Of a stretch of DNA of 16,680 nucleotides, positions 1 through 8,800 are shown piece by piece. The DNA is from Clostridia bacterium. Lineage in GTDB: Bacteria > Bacillota_E > RBS10-35 > JAJYVN01. Below the pieces are notes generated by a model, which was not told the DNA's origin, did no database searches, and saw nothing but the letters and a program-made list of their open reading frames with translations. Each line of letters begins with the position of its first letter. Within the stretch, counting starts at the first letter, position 1. Made by a program: the position numbers and the translations under genes. The stretch is from the NCBI GenBank assembly GCA_027335515.1, contig DAHWHT010000352.1, forward strand, positions 1 to 16,680, written 5' to 3'.

Positions 1-1485
1 CAACCGCGCCCCACCCGGGCCGCGCCCCCCCCGCCCCGCCGCCGGCGCCGCACCAACGCGCGCGGGCCCACCTTCCGAGGCGCCGGCTGGATGCTTGGAA
101 GCGCCGCCGGTTTGGCGTTGCTTTCGTTGGCCGGGATGGCAGCCTGGGCCGTGTTGCGGCCGGTGGGTTCGGTGCCCGCCGCCGTCGGGCCCATCGGCGG
201 CTCCGGCGGCGGAGGCGCGACCGGCCGGCCGGTTGGTGTGGCTGCGCAGGCACAGGTGGCACGGGCGTCCGCGGCTGCCGCGACGGCGGCTGCCGCCCTC
301 GCGCAGACCGAGACGGACACCGCCCAGGTGGGGGTTCTCTTGCGGTCCGCACAGCGGAGCGCGGCCGAGGTCGCCAGGCTCGCCGTACCAAACCTGGCCC
401 GCAACCCCTCCGCCACGAGCCCGGCCGCGGCGGAGTCGGATCTCCAACGGGCCACGGTCCGACTGTCTGCGGCCCTGAATGCCGCCGGTCAGGAGGTGGC
501 CACAGCCACGGGCGCCGCCGCCGATGCGGCCGGCTTGTCGCGGTCCATCGCGGCCGTGGTGACCGAAGGCACGGCCGCCAGCGCATCCGCCGCGCAGGCC
601 AAGTCCGCCCTCGACCAGGCACGGGGCGCCGCGGGGGCAGCGGCCGCCCTGCTTTCCAAGGCCCAAACCGAGATCCAGGCGTGGCAGGCGGTCCATGCGG
701 CGCCCTCCGGGACGCTCGGAGCGGCGGTGGTCGACCCGCCGACGGACTGGACGGTGCGGGGTTGCGAGGTGGTGACCGCCCAGCCCGGCGGGGCCGCCGC
801 GACGGCGGGGCTGATTGGTCGAACGCAGCGCATCGACCCGGTCGGTGACGTCATCACCTCGATCACCGATGCCACCGACGGCAACGCCACCTGGCCGATC
901 AACGGCTGTGCGGCGCTGCGGGCCGCCATGGTGCAGACCCGCGTCGGCGACCGATTGACCATTGCCTACGAGCACCGGCACGTTATGTGGTATCTGCTCG
1001 GGGGCACGTGGATCCAACGCGCGCACGCCGCAACCCTGAGCGCCGGGCCGTCGGCGAACTGCCCCAAGCCGGTGACCGGAACGATCACGCCGGGCCTGGC
1101 GGGGAACCGAATCGCCCTGCGGGTGAATCTGGCCGGTCCCACGGGGGTCCGCAGCGGGCTGCAGGTCATCCTGGACACGGGTGGCGTCGACACGACCTTC
1201 CCCAATGCGGTCCTGCGCGGTCTGGGGTATCAGCCATCCCCTGTGCCGCGCGGCTTTTCCGGCACGGTGCCGGGCGCGGTTGGGCGTATGTATCTCTACC
1301 GCATTCCGGCTTCAGCCCTTACGGTGCGCGACCAGGGCGCGTTCGTGCCCGTGGCGACGGGTACGCTCACGGTGTGGGGGCTGGTCCACGGATCCGACTA
1401 CGCTTTGGGGCCCGATATCCTGAAGCACGGGGCCCAATTCGCCAGCGCCAACGGACGCTGGGCGTTGACGCCGCCTTGCCGGTAA
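1..1485 (+). CDS. Membrane-anchored PDZ plus retropepsin-like aspartyl protease (5' end off window)
   Basis: The frame is open from base 1. The first in-window start is ATG at 91, which has no visible ribosome site. The 30 codons before it encode a Pro/Arg-rich stretch with five consecutive Arg, then a hydrophobic helix (residues 4-24 counted from ATG 91). That suggests a basic cytoplasmic tail and a start upstream of the window. Residues 50-200 are Ala-rich and likely helical. Residues 221-300 resemble a PDZ domain (GCEVVTAQPGGAAATAGL). Residues 355-455 look like a retropepsin fold: a hydrophobic strand leading into DTG (362-364), then TTFPNAVLRGLGY, and a late YALGPDIL segment matching the usual 'LG-x-D-x-L' element. 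A single-lobe protease of this kind would act as a dimer, probably on the outer face of the membrane. It converges on the sigma-factor gene. Substrate is unknown. The PDZ call is weaker than the protease call. Confidence 0.75.
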   Translation, partial: QPRPTRAAPPPPRRRRRTNARGPTFRGAGWMLGSAAGLALLSLAGMAAWAVLRPVGSVPAAVGPIGGSGGGGATGRPVGVAAQAQVARASAAAATAAAALAQTETDTAQVGVLLRSAQRSAAEVARLAVPNLARNPSATSPAAAESDLQRATVRLSAALNAAGQEVATATGAAADAAGLSRSIAAVVTEGTAASASAAQAKSALDQARGAAGAAAALLSKAQTEIQAWQAVHAAPSGTLGAAVVDPPTDWTVRGCEVVTAQPGGAAATAGLIGRTQRIDPVGDVITSITDATDGNATWPINGCAALRAAMVQTRVGDRLTIAYEHRHVMWYLLGGTWIQRAHAATLSAGPSANCPKPVTGTITPGLAGNRIALRVNLAGPTGVRSGLQVILDTGGVDTTFPNAVLRGLGYQPSPVPRGFSGTVPGAVGRMYLYRIPASALTVRDQGAFVPVATGTLTVWGLVHGSDYALGPDILKHGAQFASANGRWALTPPCR

Positions 1486-1612
1486 CGGCGATCCGGTCGC
1501 CCACGGCCCTGGGCGAGCGCTTTCGCACTCTGAACCGGACGGCGGCGGGGGCGATGCGCGACCACCCCCGCAGTGCTTCCACTTGGTCCCCCTGCGCGTC
1601 CTGGCACCCCCG

Positions 1613-3355
1613 TCAGTTCTCCGCATACTGCAGCGGCGAACCTGCGGCGTGGGCCGCCCCGCCGGCCCGCAGCGTCGCCAGCGCGTCCTCCATGGAGACG
1701 CGATCCATCAGCAGGTTCCAGAGCGTCAGGCCCGCATCCGGCAGGCACGCCAGCAGGCGCGTCACGCCGAGCGGGCCGGTGGCTCGGTCGAGTTCCATCA
1801 GGCACTCTTTCCCGAGCGGCAGCGGCTGCTCCCGCCATGCCCGCATGGTCGCCGGCGTTCGGTATGCCGGCAGTTCGTCGCCCCGCAGTTCGGGCCCATC
1901 GGTGAATAGCGCTTCCGACACTCGGAACGCCGCCAGTGCGTCCGGCGCGCCCCCCCGCACGGAGACCGCCACCCGGTTCCAGAGGGTGACGTGCGGGTCG
2001 GAGCGAGAGAACCGCGGCATGGGCGCGATGCCCCAGCGGAACCGGCTGCCGAAGCGCTCGATCAGCGACGACGGATGTCCCGCCTGGAAGCAGTAGAACG
2101 CGGTCTGTCCTTCGAAGAACGCCTGCCCGATCCAGCCCGGCTGCAACGGTGCCGCGTATCCCTTTGCATTCCAGCGTCGCGTGAAGTCTGCCGCCTCGGG
2201 CAGGGCGGTCCAGTCGGTGTCCGTGCATCCGAGCTGCTCTGCGACGTACGCCACCTCGAATCCGCACGGCGTCTGCGCTGTGAGCGCTGGCACACCGGCC
2301 GCCTTGCAGCGGTCGCAGTAGCCGAAAAAGGCATCCCACGTCCAGTCGGCGGGCGGCAGAGGCAGCCCGAGTCGCGCCAAGATGTCCGCGTTGTACAACA
2401 CGGCATGGGGCGTGTCACGGTACGGCAGAAAGTACGGCCGCCCGCCCCAGGAGAAGCGCTGCAGGCGGTTCCCGAAGGGCTGGAGGTCGAACCCCGCCGT
2501 CTCGGCCAAGCGATCGAGCGGCAGGGCGGCGGAGACCGGGGGCGGCGCGGGGGCCATCGCCGGCGCCTCCCAGAAGAGCCCGATCTTCACCGGTGCGTCG
2601 GCGCGGTGGGCCTCCACCGGCGTGACGCGCAGGTCGGGCCGCGTCCGGCTCCAATGGGCCTGCAGCCGATCAGGATCGACCGCGTAGCAGGCCAGGGCGA
2701 TGCGCTCGTCGGACAAAGCGTCCACGTCCCTCCGGTAGTCGTCCGGCCGGTAGAAGAGCCAACGGAAGCGGCGGCGGGCCCGGTGCAGGGCCGTGTGGAT
2801 TCGTCCCGGCGGCACGCCGAGCGCCCCTGCGATATCGCGGGGAGCGATGCCCGCCAACCACGCCAGGGTACCCACACGGCGCTCGACGGGCGGCAGTGCC
2901 GCGACGGCATCGAGGATGTCCGCCGTCTCGGTCGCGAGGCCGCCCGCCCAGGCTTCGGCGACGTGCGCCTCTATGTCCGCGAGCGGTTCCAGGTCGGCGA
3001 GGCCCCCTGCCGGCCGACCCTCCCGCCGGCCTCGCGCCGCCGCCTTGCGCAGTCGGTCTCGCGCCTCGTTCAGGACGACGGTGCGCAGCCACCCGTCGAA
3101 GGCAGCGGCGGTCCGCAGCGTACGAAGGCTCGTGAACGCCTGCCACAACGCCTCCTGCAGCCCGTCCTCTGCCTCGTGCCAGTCACCGATGGCGGCGGCC
3201 AGCAATAGGAGCAGCCGCGTGCGTCGCGGCGCGACCAGTGCGGCGAAGGCGTCCGGGTCTCCCTGCATGGCCAACAGGAGTTGCCGGTCTTCCTCGGCCT
3301 GCGTCGGATTCACCCCCCGTTTGGCATCCTCGGGCCTCCACCACCTAAGACGCAC
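1613..3355 (-). CDS. ECF-type sigma-70 factor fused to a solute-binding-protein-like domain
   Basis: Residues 28-95 are a sigma region 2 (EDGLQEALWQAF matching the DDLVQEVFLRAW-type helix, then FDGWLRTVVLNEARDRLR). Residues 148-200 are a region 4 helix-turn-helix (ALPPVERRVGTLAWLAGI, then PRDIAGALGVPPGRIHTALHRARR). From about residue 217 to 565 the protein matches family 1 ABC solute-binding proteins: RIALACYAVDPDRLQAHW like a first strand and helix, VLYNADILARLGLPLPPADW, WGIAPMPR and LPAYRTPATM. There is no signal peptide and no membrane helix between the parts, so the binding domain should be cytoplasmic. A sensor role controlling the sigma factor is inference. The start is uncertain: GTG at 3355 gives 580 residues, while GTG at 3313 gives a more usual sigma N-terminus. 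No anti-sigma gene is adjacent. Confidence 0.85.
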   Translation of the reverse strand: MRLRWWRPEDAKRGVNPTQAEEDRQLLLAMQGDPDAFAALVAPRRTRLLLLLAAAIGDWHEAEDGLQEALWQAFTSLRTLRTAAAFDGWLRTVVLNEARDRLRKAAARGRREGRPAGGLADLEPLADIEAHVAEAWAGGLATETADILDAVAALPPVERRVGTLAWLAGIAPRDIAGALGVPPGRIHTALHRARRRFRWLFYRPDDYRRDVDALSDERIALACYAVDPDRLQAHWSRTRPDLRVTPVEAHRADAPVKIGLFWEAPAMAPAPPPVSAALPLDRLAETAGFDLQPFGNRLQRFSWGGRPYFLPYRDTPHAVLYNADILARLGLPLPPADWTWDAFFGYCDRCKAAGVPALTAQTPCGFEVAYVAEQLGCTDTDWTALPEAADFTRRWNAKGYAAPLQPGWIGQAFFEGQTAFYCFQAGHPSSLIERFGSRFRWGIAPMPRFSRSDPHVTLWNRVAVSVRGGAPDALAAFRVSEALFTDGPELRGDELPAYRTPATMRAWREQPLPLGKECLMELDRATGPLGVTRLLACLPDAGLTLWNLLMDRVSMEDALATLRAGGAAHAAGSPLQYAEN

Positions 3356-3515
3356 ACCCCGGCCGCAACCTTACATGGCCCACCTGTTCTGCGACCGCGG
3401 CGGCCCAGCCGCCGCCCGCGCATGCCACCGCCAGGCGGCACCCGGCCCGTCGGGGCCATGCAGACGGCGTGGCTCATCCGGCCAATCGGATCGACGCGAA
3501 GGATCTGGTTCGACT

Positions 3516-4181
3516 TCACGGGCCCGCTTGATGGTAGGCCGCCCGAGCCAGATCGGCCAATGGGCCCTGGGGCATGGACGCGTCCTCGCGCAGCGGTCGC
3601 AGCGCGGCCTCCGCTGGGCGCAGGCGCATGTTCTCGAAATCCAGCAGGCACACGCCGCCCCCCGGTCGCAGGCGGAAGTTTCCCGCATGGAGGTCTCCGG
3701 GATCGAGTACCAGGGGGCCGGCGGCTTCGCGCGGGTCGGGGCGCAGTTCGGCCCAGGCCTCGGGGGTGCCGATGGCGTCGGGCCCCCGCGCCAGCCGCGC
3801 GGCGGTGGCCCGGTGCACCCGGCCGAGGTGCGTGAAGGCCAGACGCACGTCGCGCGCGACCGTCCAGTCGGCGTCGGTGCCCTCGATCCATTCGAGAAGC
3901 AGCACGTGGGTGTTGCCCAGGCGCCGCGCGCCCAGCGGCCTTGCGGCGCCAAGCAGCGCGAGCACCTGGGGATGCAGGTGGCGATACAGCAGGGCTTCGC
4001 GGTCCTGCGGCCGGTCGTCGCGCCACTTGACGACCACCGGGCGCCCCGCCACCACCAAGCGCTCCACGGCCCGGCCGTCGGTGGCGTGCAGCAGGTCGCG
4101 TTCCGTGATGCCTGCGCGGCCCGGGAGGCGCAGCGCCCGGCGCACCGCGGCGGCCAGGAGCGCGTCGCTCGGCCGGGGCAT
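3516..4181 (-). CDS. Aminoglycoside phosphotransferase (APH)/choline kinase-like small-molecule kinase
   Basis: The 221-residue protein has the landmarks of the APH/protein-kinase-like fold: a strand ending in Lys (VVVKWRDD, K52), a following Glu (E62) that could pair with it, a catalytic loop DPGDLHAGNF (D163, N168) matching the family's HGDLHPGN, and LLDFEN (D181) as the metal-binding DFG-equivalent. The His before GD is Pro here, and the protein is shorter than typical APH enzymes, so the substrate cannot be assigned. ATG at 4181 is chosen because GAGGGGG lies 8 bases upstream. The gene follows the TIM-barrel gene by 76 bp on the same strand and may be co-transcribed with it. Its context suggests small-molecule or sugar phosphorylation rather than drug resistance, but this is inference. 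Confidence 0.75.
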   Translation of the reverse strand: MPRPSDALLAAAVRRALRLPGRAGITERDLLHATDGRAVERLVVAGRPVVVKWRDDRPQDREALLYRHLHPQVLALLGAARPLGARRLGNTHVLLLEWIEGTDADWTVARDVRLAFTHLGRVHRATAARLARGPDAIGTPEAWAELRPDPREAAGPLVLDPGDLHAGNFRLRPGGGVCLLDFENMRLRPAEAALRPLREDASMPQGPLADLARAAYHQAGP

Positions 4182-4202
4182 CGCCGCAACCCCCTCGGGG
4201 GA

Positions 4203-4246
4203 CGGGCCGGGTGGGGGGCACCGCCAGTGGGCGCACCCCCGGCCCG
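4203..4246 (-). other. Imperfect hairpin between the TIM-barrel and kinase genes
   Basis: CGGGCC (4203-4208) pairs with GGCCCG (4241-4246), and a G5 run pairs with the C5 at 4236-4240, with a small bulge. It lies just after the stop of the TIM-barrel gene. There is no T tract, so it could be a processing or weak termination element. Confidence 0.3.
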
Positions 4247-4257
4247 GCGTGCCGCGG

Positions 4258-5130
4258 TCAGCAGGCGTGGCTGCGCAGGTGGCCGAGGGCCTTGACGATG
4301 CCCTGCTGCTCAAGTTCCAGGGTGCCCCAGTAGCGGGCGTCTTCGAGTTCGATGGAGATCGGCCCGGCGTAACCGGCCTCCTGCAGACGAAACCCGACGC
4401 GGGACCAGTTGACCGTGCCGTCCCCCGGGATGCAGTAGCGCCAGGGGCCCTCCGAGAAGCCGGGCGACTTGTGCAGCACCGCCGACATGTGGCCGAACCG
4501 GTACTGTCCGTCGGGGAGCACCTCGGTGTCCTTGCCATGGCAGTGGCGTACGCGCGAGGCGAACTCGTCGAGGAAGCGCAGGTGGTCGATCCCCAGGCGC
4601 ACCAGGTGCGAGGGGTCGTAGCACAGGCCCAGGGCCGGGCTGGGGCAGCGTTCGAACATCGCGCGCAGCACTTCGGGGGTGTAGCCGACGGTGCTGTAGA
4701 GGGGGCCGCCGCCCGGCCAGCCTTCGATGGCAAAGGAAATCCCCTTGGCCTCGGCGTGTTCGGCGATGGGCGGGAAGGCCTCGGCCCAGATGTCGAAGGC
4801 TTCACGGCGCTGGATGTCCCGCTCGCCGGGGACGAGGCAGATGAAGAGCACCTTGCCCCCGAGTTCGGCAACGCGGTCGATGTGGGCGCGCAGGGCCTGG
4901 GTGCCGCGGTTGCGGCGTTCGGGGTCGCGGCTGAGGATGTCACCCGTGCCGACCGCGTCCACACTGCCCAGGCGCAGGTTGTGGCGGGCCAGCGTGGTCA
5001 GGTGTTCCTGGGTCACGTCGCCGCCGAGGTCGACGGCGCCCAGGCCGATCGACCCGGCCCAGGCGCAGAGGCCCTCCAGGCCGAGGCCGCGGATCTTGGG
5101 CGGGATGCGCATACCAATCGCAAACGCCAT
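4258..5130 (-). CDS. Sugar phosphate isomerase/epimerase family TIM barrel
   Basis: The 290-residue protein fits the xylose-isomerase-like/AP-endonuclease-2 TIM-barrel family, which isomerises or epimerises sugars and related polyols using a divalent metal. Candidate metal ligands sit in the expected order and spacing: E136 in SFAIEGWPG, D172 and H175 in YDPSHLV, H198 in RHCHGKD, and E261 in ISIELED. A GDGTVNW element (236-242), frequent in this family, is also present. The length is normal and the frame is intact. ATG at 5130 is supported by AAGGGGAA about 10 bases upstream. It lies 90 bp downstream of the superoxide dismutase gene and 76 bp upstream of the kinase gene, all on the minus strand. 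A shared sugar or inositol-type catabolic role with the kinase is possible but unproven. Confidence 0.85.
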   Translation of the reverse strand: MAFAIGMRIPPKIRGLGLEGLCAWAGSIGLGAVDLGGDVTQEHLTTLARHNLRLGSVDAVGTGDILSRDPERRNRGTQALRAHIDRVAELGGKVLFICLVPGERDIQRREAFDIWAEAFPPIAEHAEAKGISFAIEGWPGGGPLYSTVGYTPEVLRAMFERCPSPALGLCYDPSHLVRLGIDHLRFLDEFASRVRHCHGKDTEVLPDGQYRFGHMSAVLHKSPGFSEGPWRYCIPGDGTVNWSRVGFRLQEAGYAGPISIELEDARYWGTLELEQQGIVKALGHLRSHAC

Positions 5131-5170
5131 GCTTGAGGCTTCCCCTTTCCATCACAGACCACGGGTGCCA

Positions 5171-5205
5171 GGGGACGGGCTGCAGCCAGCCCCGGGCCCG
5201 TCCCC
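5171..5205 (-). terminator. Perfect 10-bp stem-loop downstream of the superoxide dismutase gene
   Basis: GGGGACGGGC (5171-5180) and GCCCGTCCCC (5196-5205) are perfect inverted repeats around a 15-base loop, starting 15 bases after the sodA stop. There is no T run, so it may be a weak terminator or an RNA-stabilising 3' hairpin. The next gene follows closely. Confidence 0.45.
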
Positions 5206-5220
5206 GCGCGGCGATGCGCC

Positions 5221-5838
5221 TCAGCCCTTGGCCTGCCCGTGCCGGGCGGTCACCGCCTCCCAGTCGACGACGTTCCAGAAGGCGGCCACGTAGTCGGCGC
5301 GGCGGTTCTGATACTTCAGGTAGTAGGCGTGCTCCCAGACGTCCAGGCCGAGTAGCGGGTGCAGACCCTCCATCACGGGGTTGTCCTGGTTTTGCGTGCT
5401 GGTGACGGCGAGCTTGCCCCCACGGTCGGCGACCAGCCACGCCCAGCCGCTGCCAAAACGGCCCATGGCGGCCTTGGCGAACTCCTGCTGGAAGTTGCTG
5501 AACGAGCCGAAGTGGGCGCGCAGGTCGTCGGCAAGCTTGCCTTTGGGCTCGCCCCCCCCGCCGGGGCCGATCACGGTCCAAAACAGCGAGTGGTTGGCGT
5601 GGCCGCCGGCGTTGTTGCGGACCGTCGTCCGGATGGCCTCGGGTACCTGGGAGAGGTTGGCCAAGAGCGCGTCCACTGGCTTGGCCAGCAGATCGGGATG
5701 GGACTCCAGCGCCGCGTTGGCGTTGGCCACGTAAGCGGCGTGGTGGCGGTCGTGGTGGATCTGCATCGTCTGGGCGTCGATGTGTGGCTCCAGGGCGTCG
5801 AAGGCATAGGAGAGCGCGGGTACCTCGTACTTCGGCAT
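5221..5838 (-). CDS. sodA: Superoxide dismutase, Fe/Mn family (Mn-like)
   Basis: This full-length 205-residue enzyme converts superoxide to oxygen and hydrogen peroxide. The N-terminus ([20 protein letters not shown]) is family-typical. The four metal ligands are H28 (MQIHHDRHH), H83 ([10 protein letters not shown]), D166 and H170 ([12 protein letters not shown]). Gly77-Gly78 before the second ligand and the Gln in TQNQDNP (Q151) match the manganese-type active site, though a cambialistic enzyme cannot be excluded. No signal peptide is present, so it is cytoplasmic. ATG at 5838 is preceded by AGGGAG eight bases upstream. It is the first gene of a minus-strand run, with a hairpin in its 5' leader (5869-5902) and another after its stop. 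Confidence 0.97.
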   Translation of the reverse strand: MPKYEVPALSYAFDALEPHIDAQTMQIHHDRHHAAYVANANAALESHPDLLAKPVDALLANLSQVPEAIRTTVRNNAGGHANHSLFWTVIGPGGGGEPKGKLADDLRAHFGSFSNFQQEFAKAAMGRFGSGWAWLVADRGGKLAVTSTQNQDNPVMEGLHPLLGLDVWEHAYYLKYQNRRADYVAAFWNVVDWEAVTARHGQAKG

Positions 5839-8800
5839 GCTGCCAGTCTCCCTTCAAACGGTTCACGCGGCAACCCTCCGTCGATGGAGGACCCGGGTTG
5901 CCTGTCCGTTACCTGCCCATGGTAGCGTGCCCGAGGCGGGCGCGGTACCCCCGGGGACGGGGAGCGCACAAGCTACCCGGTTGGCCAACCCGGGCAGCGG
6001 CGCCACAAGGTGCCACGTTCGCCCGCGGCCTTGCGGCGGTATGGTGGTGGCGGGCGGATCGAGGTGAAGTGGCGGGAGGCGCTCACAAAGCGGGACGCCA
6101 TCTGCGAATACGGGAGCAGATGGACACTGTCGTCCCGGCGCGGCAGGCTTTTGCATAGGCTGCAAGCCGAACCGTCCGGTCCCTCCGACGCGCCCGGGGA
6201 ACAGGCGCGGGCCGGAGGTCGTCCGACGGGGGGCCACGGCGACGGCGGCGCGGGCACGTGGTGGTGGTGACGCAAACGGCATCCGTAAGGAGTTTTCGTG
6301 GTGCGCGCTTGGAGGATCAGCGGCGGAACCCCTCTGAATGGCGACGTCCGCGTCGGCGGTAGTAAGTATTCCGCCCTGGCCGCGATCCCGGCCTGCGCGC
6401 TGGCCGACGGCCCGTGCGTGTTGCACAACGTTCCGGACATCCTGGATGTCCAATCCTATCTTGAGATGCTGGAGGCCTGCGGTGCCCGGGTGCGGCGCGA
6501 CGGCTCCAGCGTTTCCATCGATCCGCACGGCATGGAGTATCGTGCGCTTCCCTCGTCCTGGAGTGAGGGGTTGCGCGCTTCCACCTACATGCTGGCGGTG
6601 CACCTGGTGCGCTTCGGGCGGGCGGAGGTCGGCATGCCCGGCGGGGACCGCATCGGCAGCCGGCCGGTCGATCTTCACGTCAAGGCCCTGCGCGCCATGG
6701 GTGCGAAGGTCGGACCCTCCGAGGACGGCGGCGCGCTTTGCGGCCTTGCCTCTGGTCTGCACGGCGCCCACGTCTACTTTGATCAGCCGAGCGTCGGCGC
6801 GACGATCCAGGCGATCCTGGCCGCCGTGCGCGCCCGGGGCGAGACCCGCTTGGACAATGCGTACGTCGGGCCGTTCATTGTGGATCTGGCCAACATGCTG
6901 CGGGCGATGGGGGCGGACATCCGAGGCGCCGGTACCTCCAGCGTGCGCATCCGCGGGGTCGAGCGGCTGAACCCGGTGGAGCACACCTTGATCGGTGATC
7001 AGGCCGAGGCGTTTGTCTACCTGGCGGGGGCCGCGGCGACCGGCGGCCGGGTGTGTTTGACCGGAATTGAGGCGCGGGATGTCGGCGCCGGTCTGAGCAA
7101 GCTGGAAGAGGCGGGTGCGCGGTGGACCACCGGGCCCGGCTGGGTTGCGCTGGAAGGTCCGCGCCGGCTGCGGGCTGTGGACGTGCAGACCGGACCCCTG
7201 CCCGCCTTTTATACCGACTACCACCCGCCCTTTGCGGCGGCTCTGACGACGGCTTCCGGGGTCAGCCGCATCGTGGAGACCCAGTGGCGCGAACGCTTTG
7301 GATATGCCGAGGGACTGCGCCGCATGGGCGCCGGTGTCGACGTGCGCGACCACACGGCCGTGGTCCGGGGCGGTCGCCTGCACGGCGCGGTCGTCACGGC
7401 GCGGGAGAGCCGGGCGGCGGCCGCCTATGCCATCGCCGGGCTCTGCGCCGAAGGGATGACCCTGGTGTTGGGGGTCCAGCACGTGGAGCGGGTGTGTGAG
7501 CATTTCACCGCGAAGCTGGCCGGGATCGGCGCCCGGCTGGTTGAGGAGGTTTTGGAAGCGGCCGCGACCGTCGAGCGCGAGGCCTGACCGCGGCCGCCGG
7601 CTTCAGATGCCGGGCCGCGTCGGCGTGGGCTCGCCCGCCGGAGCCGGTTGCGTCTGCGGCGGCGCGCTGCCCGCTTGGTCCAACGGCGCGTTGCGCGGCA
7701 GGTCCCGCGCCGGGGCCTCGGCGTCCGACGTCGCCGCGCCGTCGTCCTGGGGATCGGACCTCGCCCTTGCCGCAGACCGCACGGACGTGACGAACTCCCG
7801 TGCGAACTCGATGCGGTGCAAGCGGCTCTTGCCATCTCCGAAACGCTGCCGCCGTCCGAACGTCAAATGCTCCACCCCTTTGGCGCCGGCCCGCGCTGGG
7901 GCGCGCACCGTGGCCTGCCGCCGCGGCTAGCATTTCCCGGGAGGGATGTGCGCCACCCGCGCGCAGACTACGGCGCGGGGGGTGGAGGACATGGCAAGGA
8001 GCGGCTTGCGGCATCCCGGTCTGGAGCAGTTGAAGTTCGAGGTGGCCGACGAGCTCGGCTACTTCCCCACGCGCATGGGGCGGCCGACGCCGACGGCTCC
8101 ACAGGAGTTCGCGGCGGCGTTGGACGAGTATAAGTACGAGGTTGCCCAGGAGTTGGGCATCCCGCTGCAGCGCGGCTACAACGGCGATTTGACCTCGCGC
8201 GAGGCCGGCCGCATCGGCGGCCACATCGGCGGCCACATCGGCGGACAGATGGTGCGGCGCATGGTTCAGCTGGCACAGGAGCAGATGGCGGGCCGCCCGA
8301 CCTAAGGGTTGCGGCAGGAAGGCCGCAGCCGCGGGCGAAGTGGGGGCGCAATGGCCGGCGGCGGGGCATGGCTCTGCCGTCGGCCCCCGTGTGTTGCGTT
8401 GGAGGCGGGTAGGACGATGGCGGTCGATCTGCGTACGTTCGAACTTGCGGCCGCGGAGGCCGCGGTGGAAGCCGGTCGGCGGGTGCGGCCCTGGGCCGGT
8501 TGCGCGCGGGAGGTCGGGCATAAGGCGAACCCCGCGGATCTGGTGACGGAGATGGACCGCCAGTCCGAGGCGCTGATCACCGCCGCGTTGCGCCGGCGGT
8601 TTCCGGACCACGACCTGTTTGGCGAGGAGGGCGGCGGCAGGCGGGAGGCGGAGTATGTCTGGTACATCGATCCGATTGACGGTACCACCAACTTCGTCCA
8701 CGGACTGCCGGGCTATACCGTTTCGGTCGCCCTGACCCAGCGCGGCCGGCCCGTCGCGGCGGCGGTCTATGATCCCACCGCGGACGAGCTGTTCACCGCC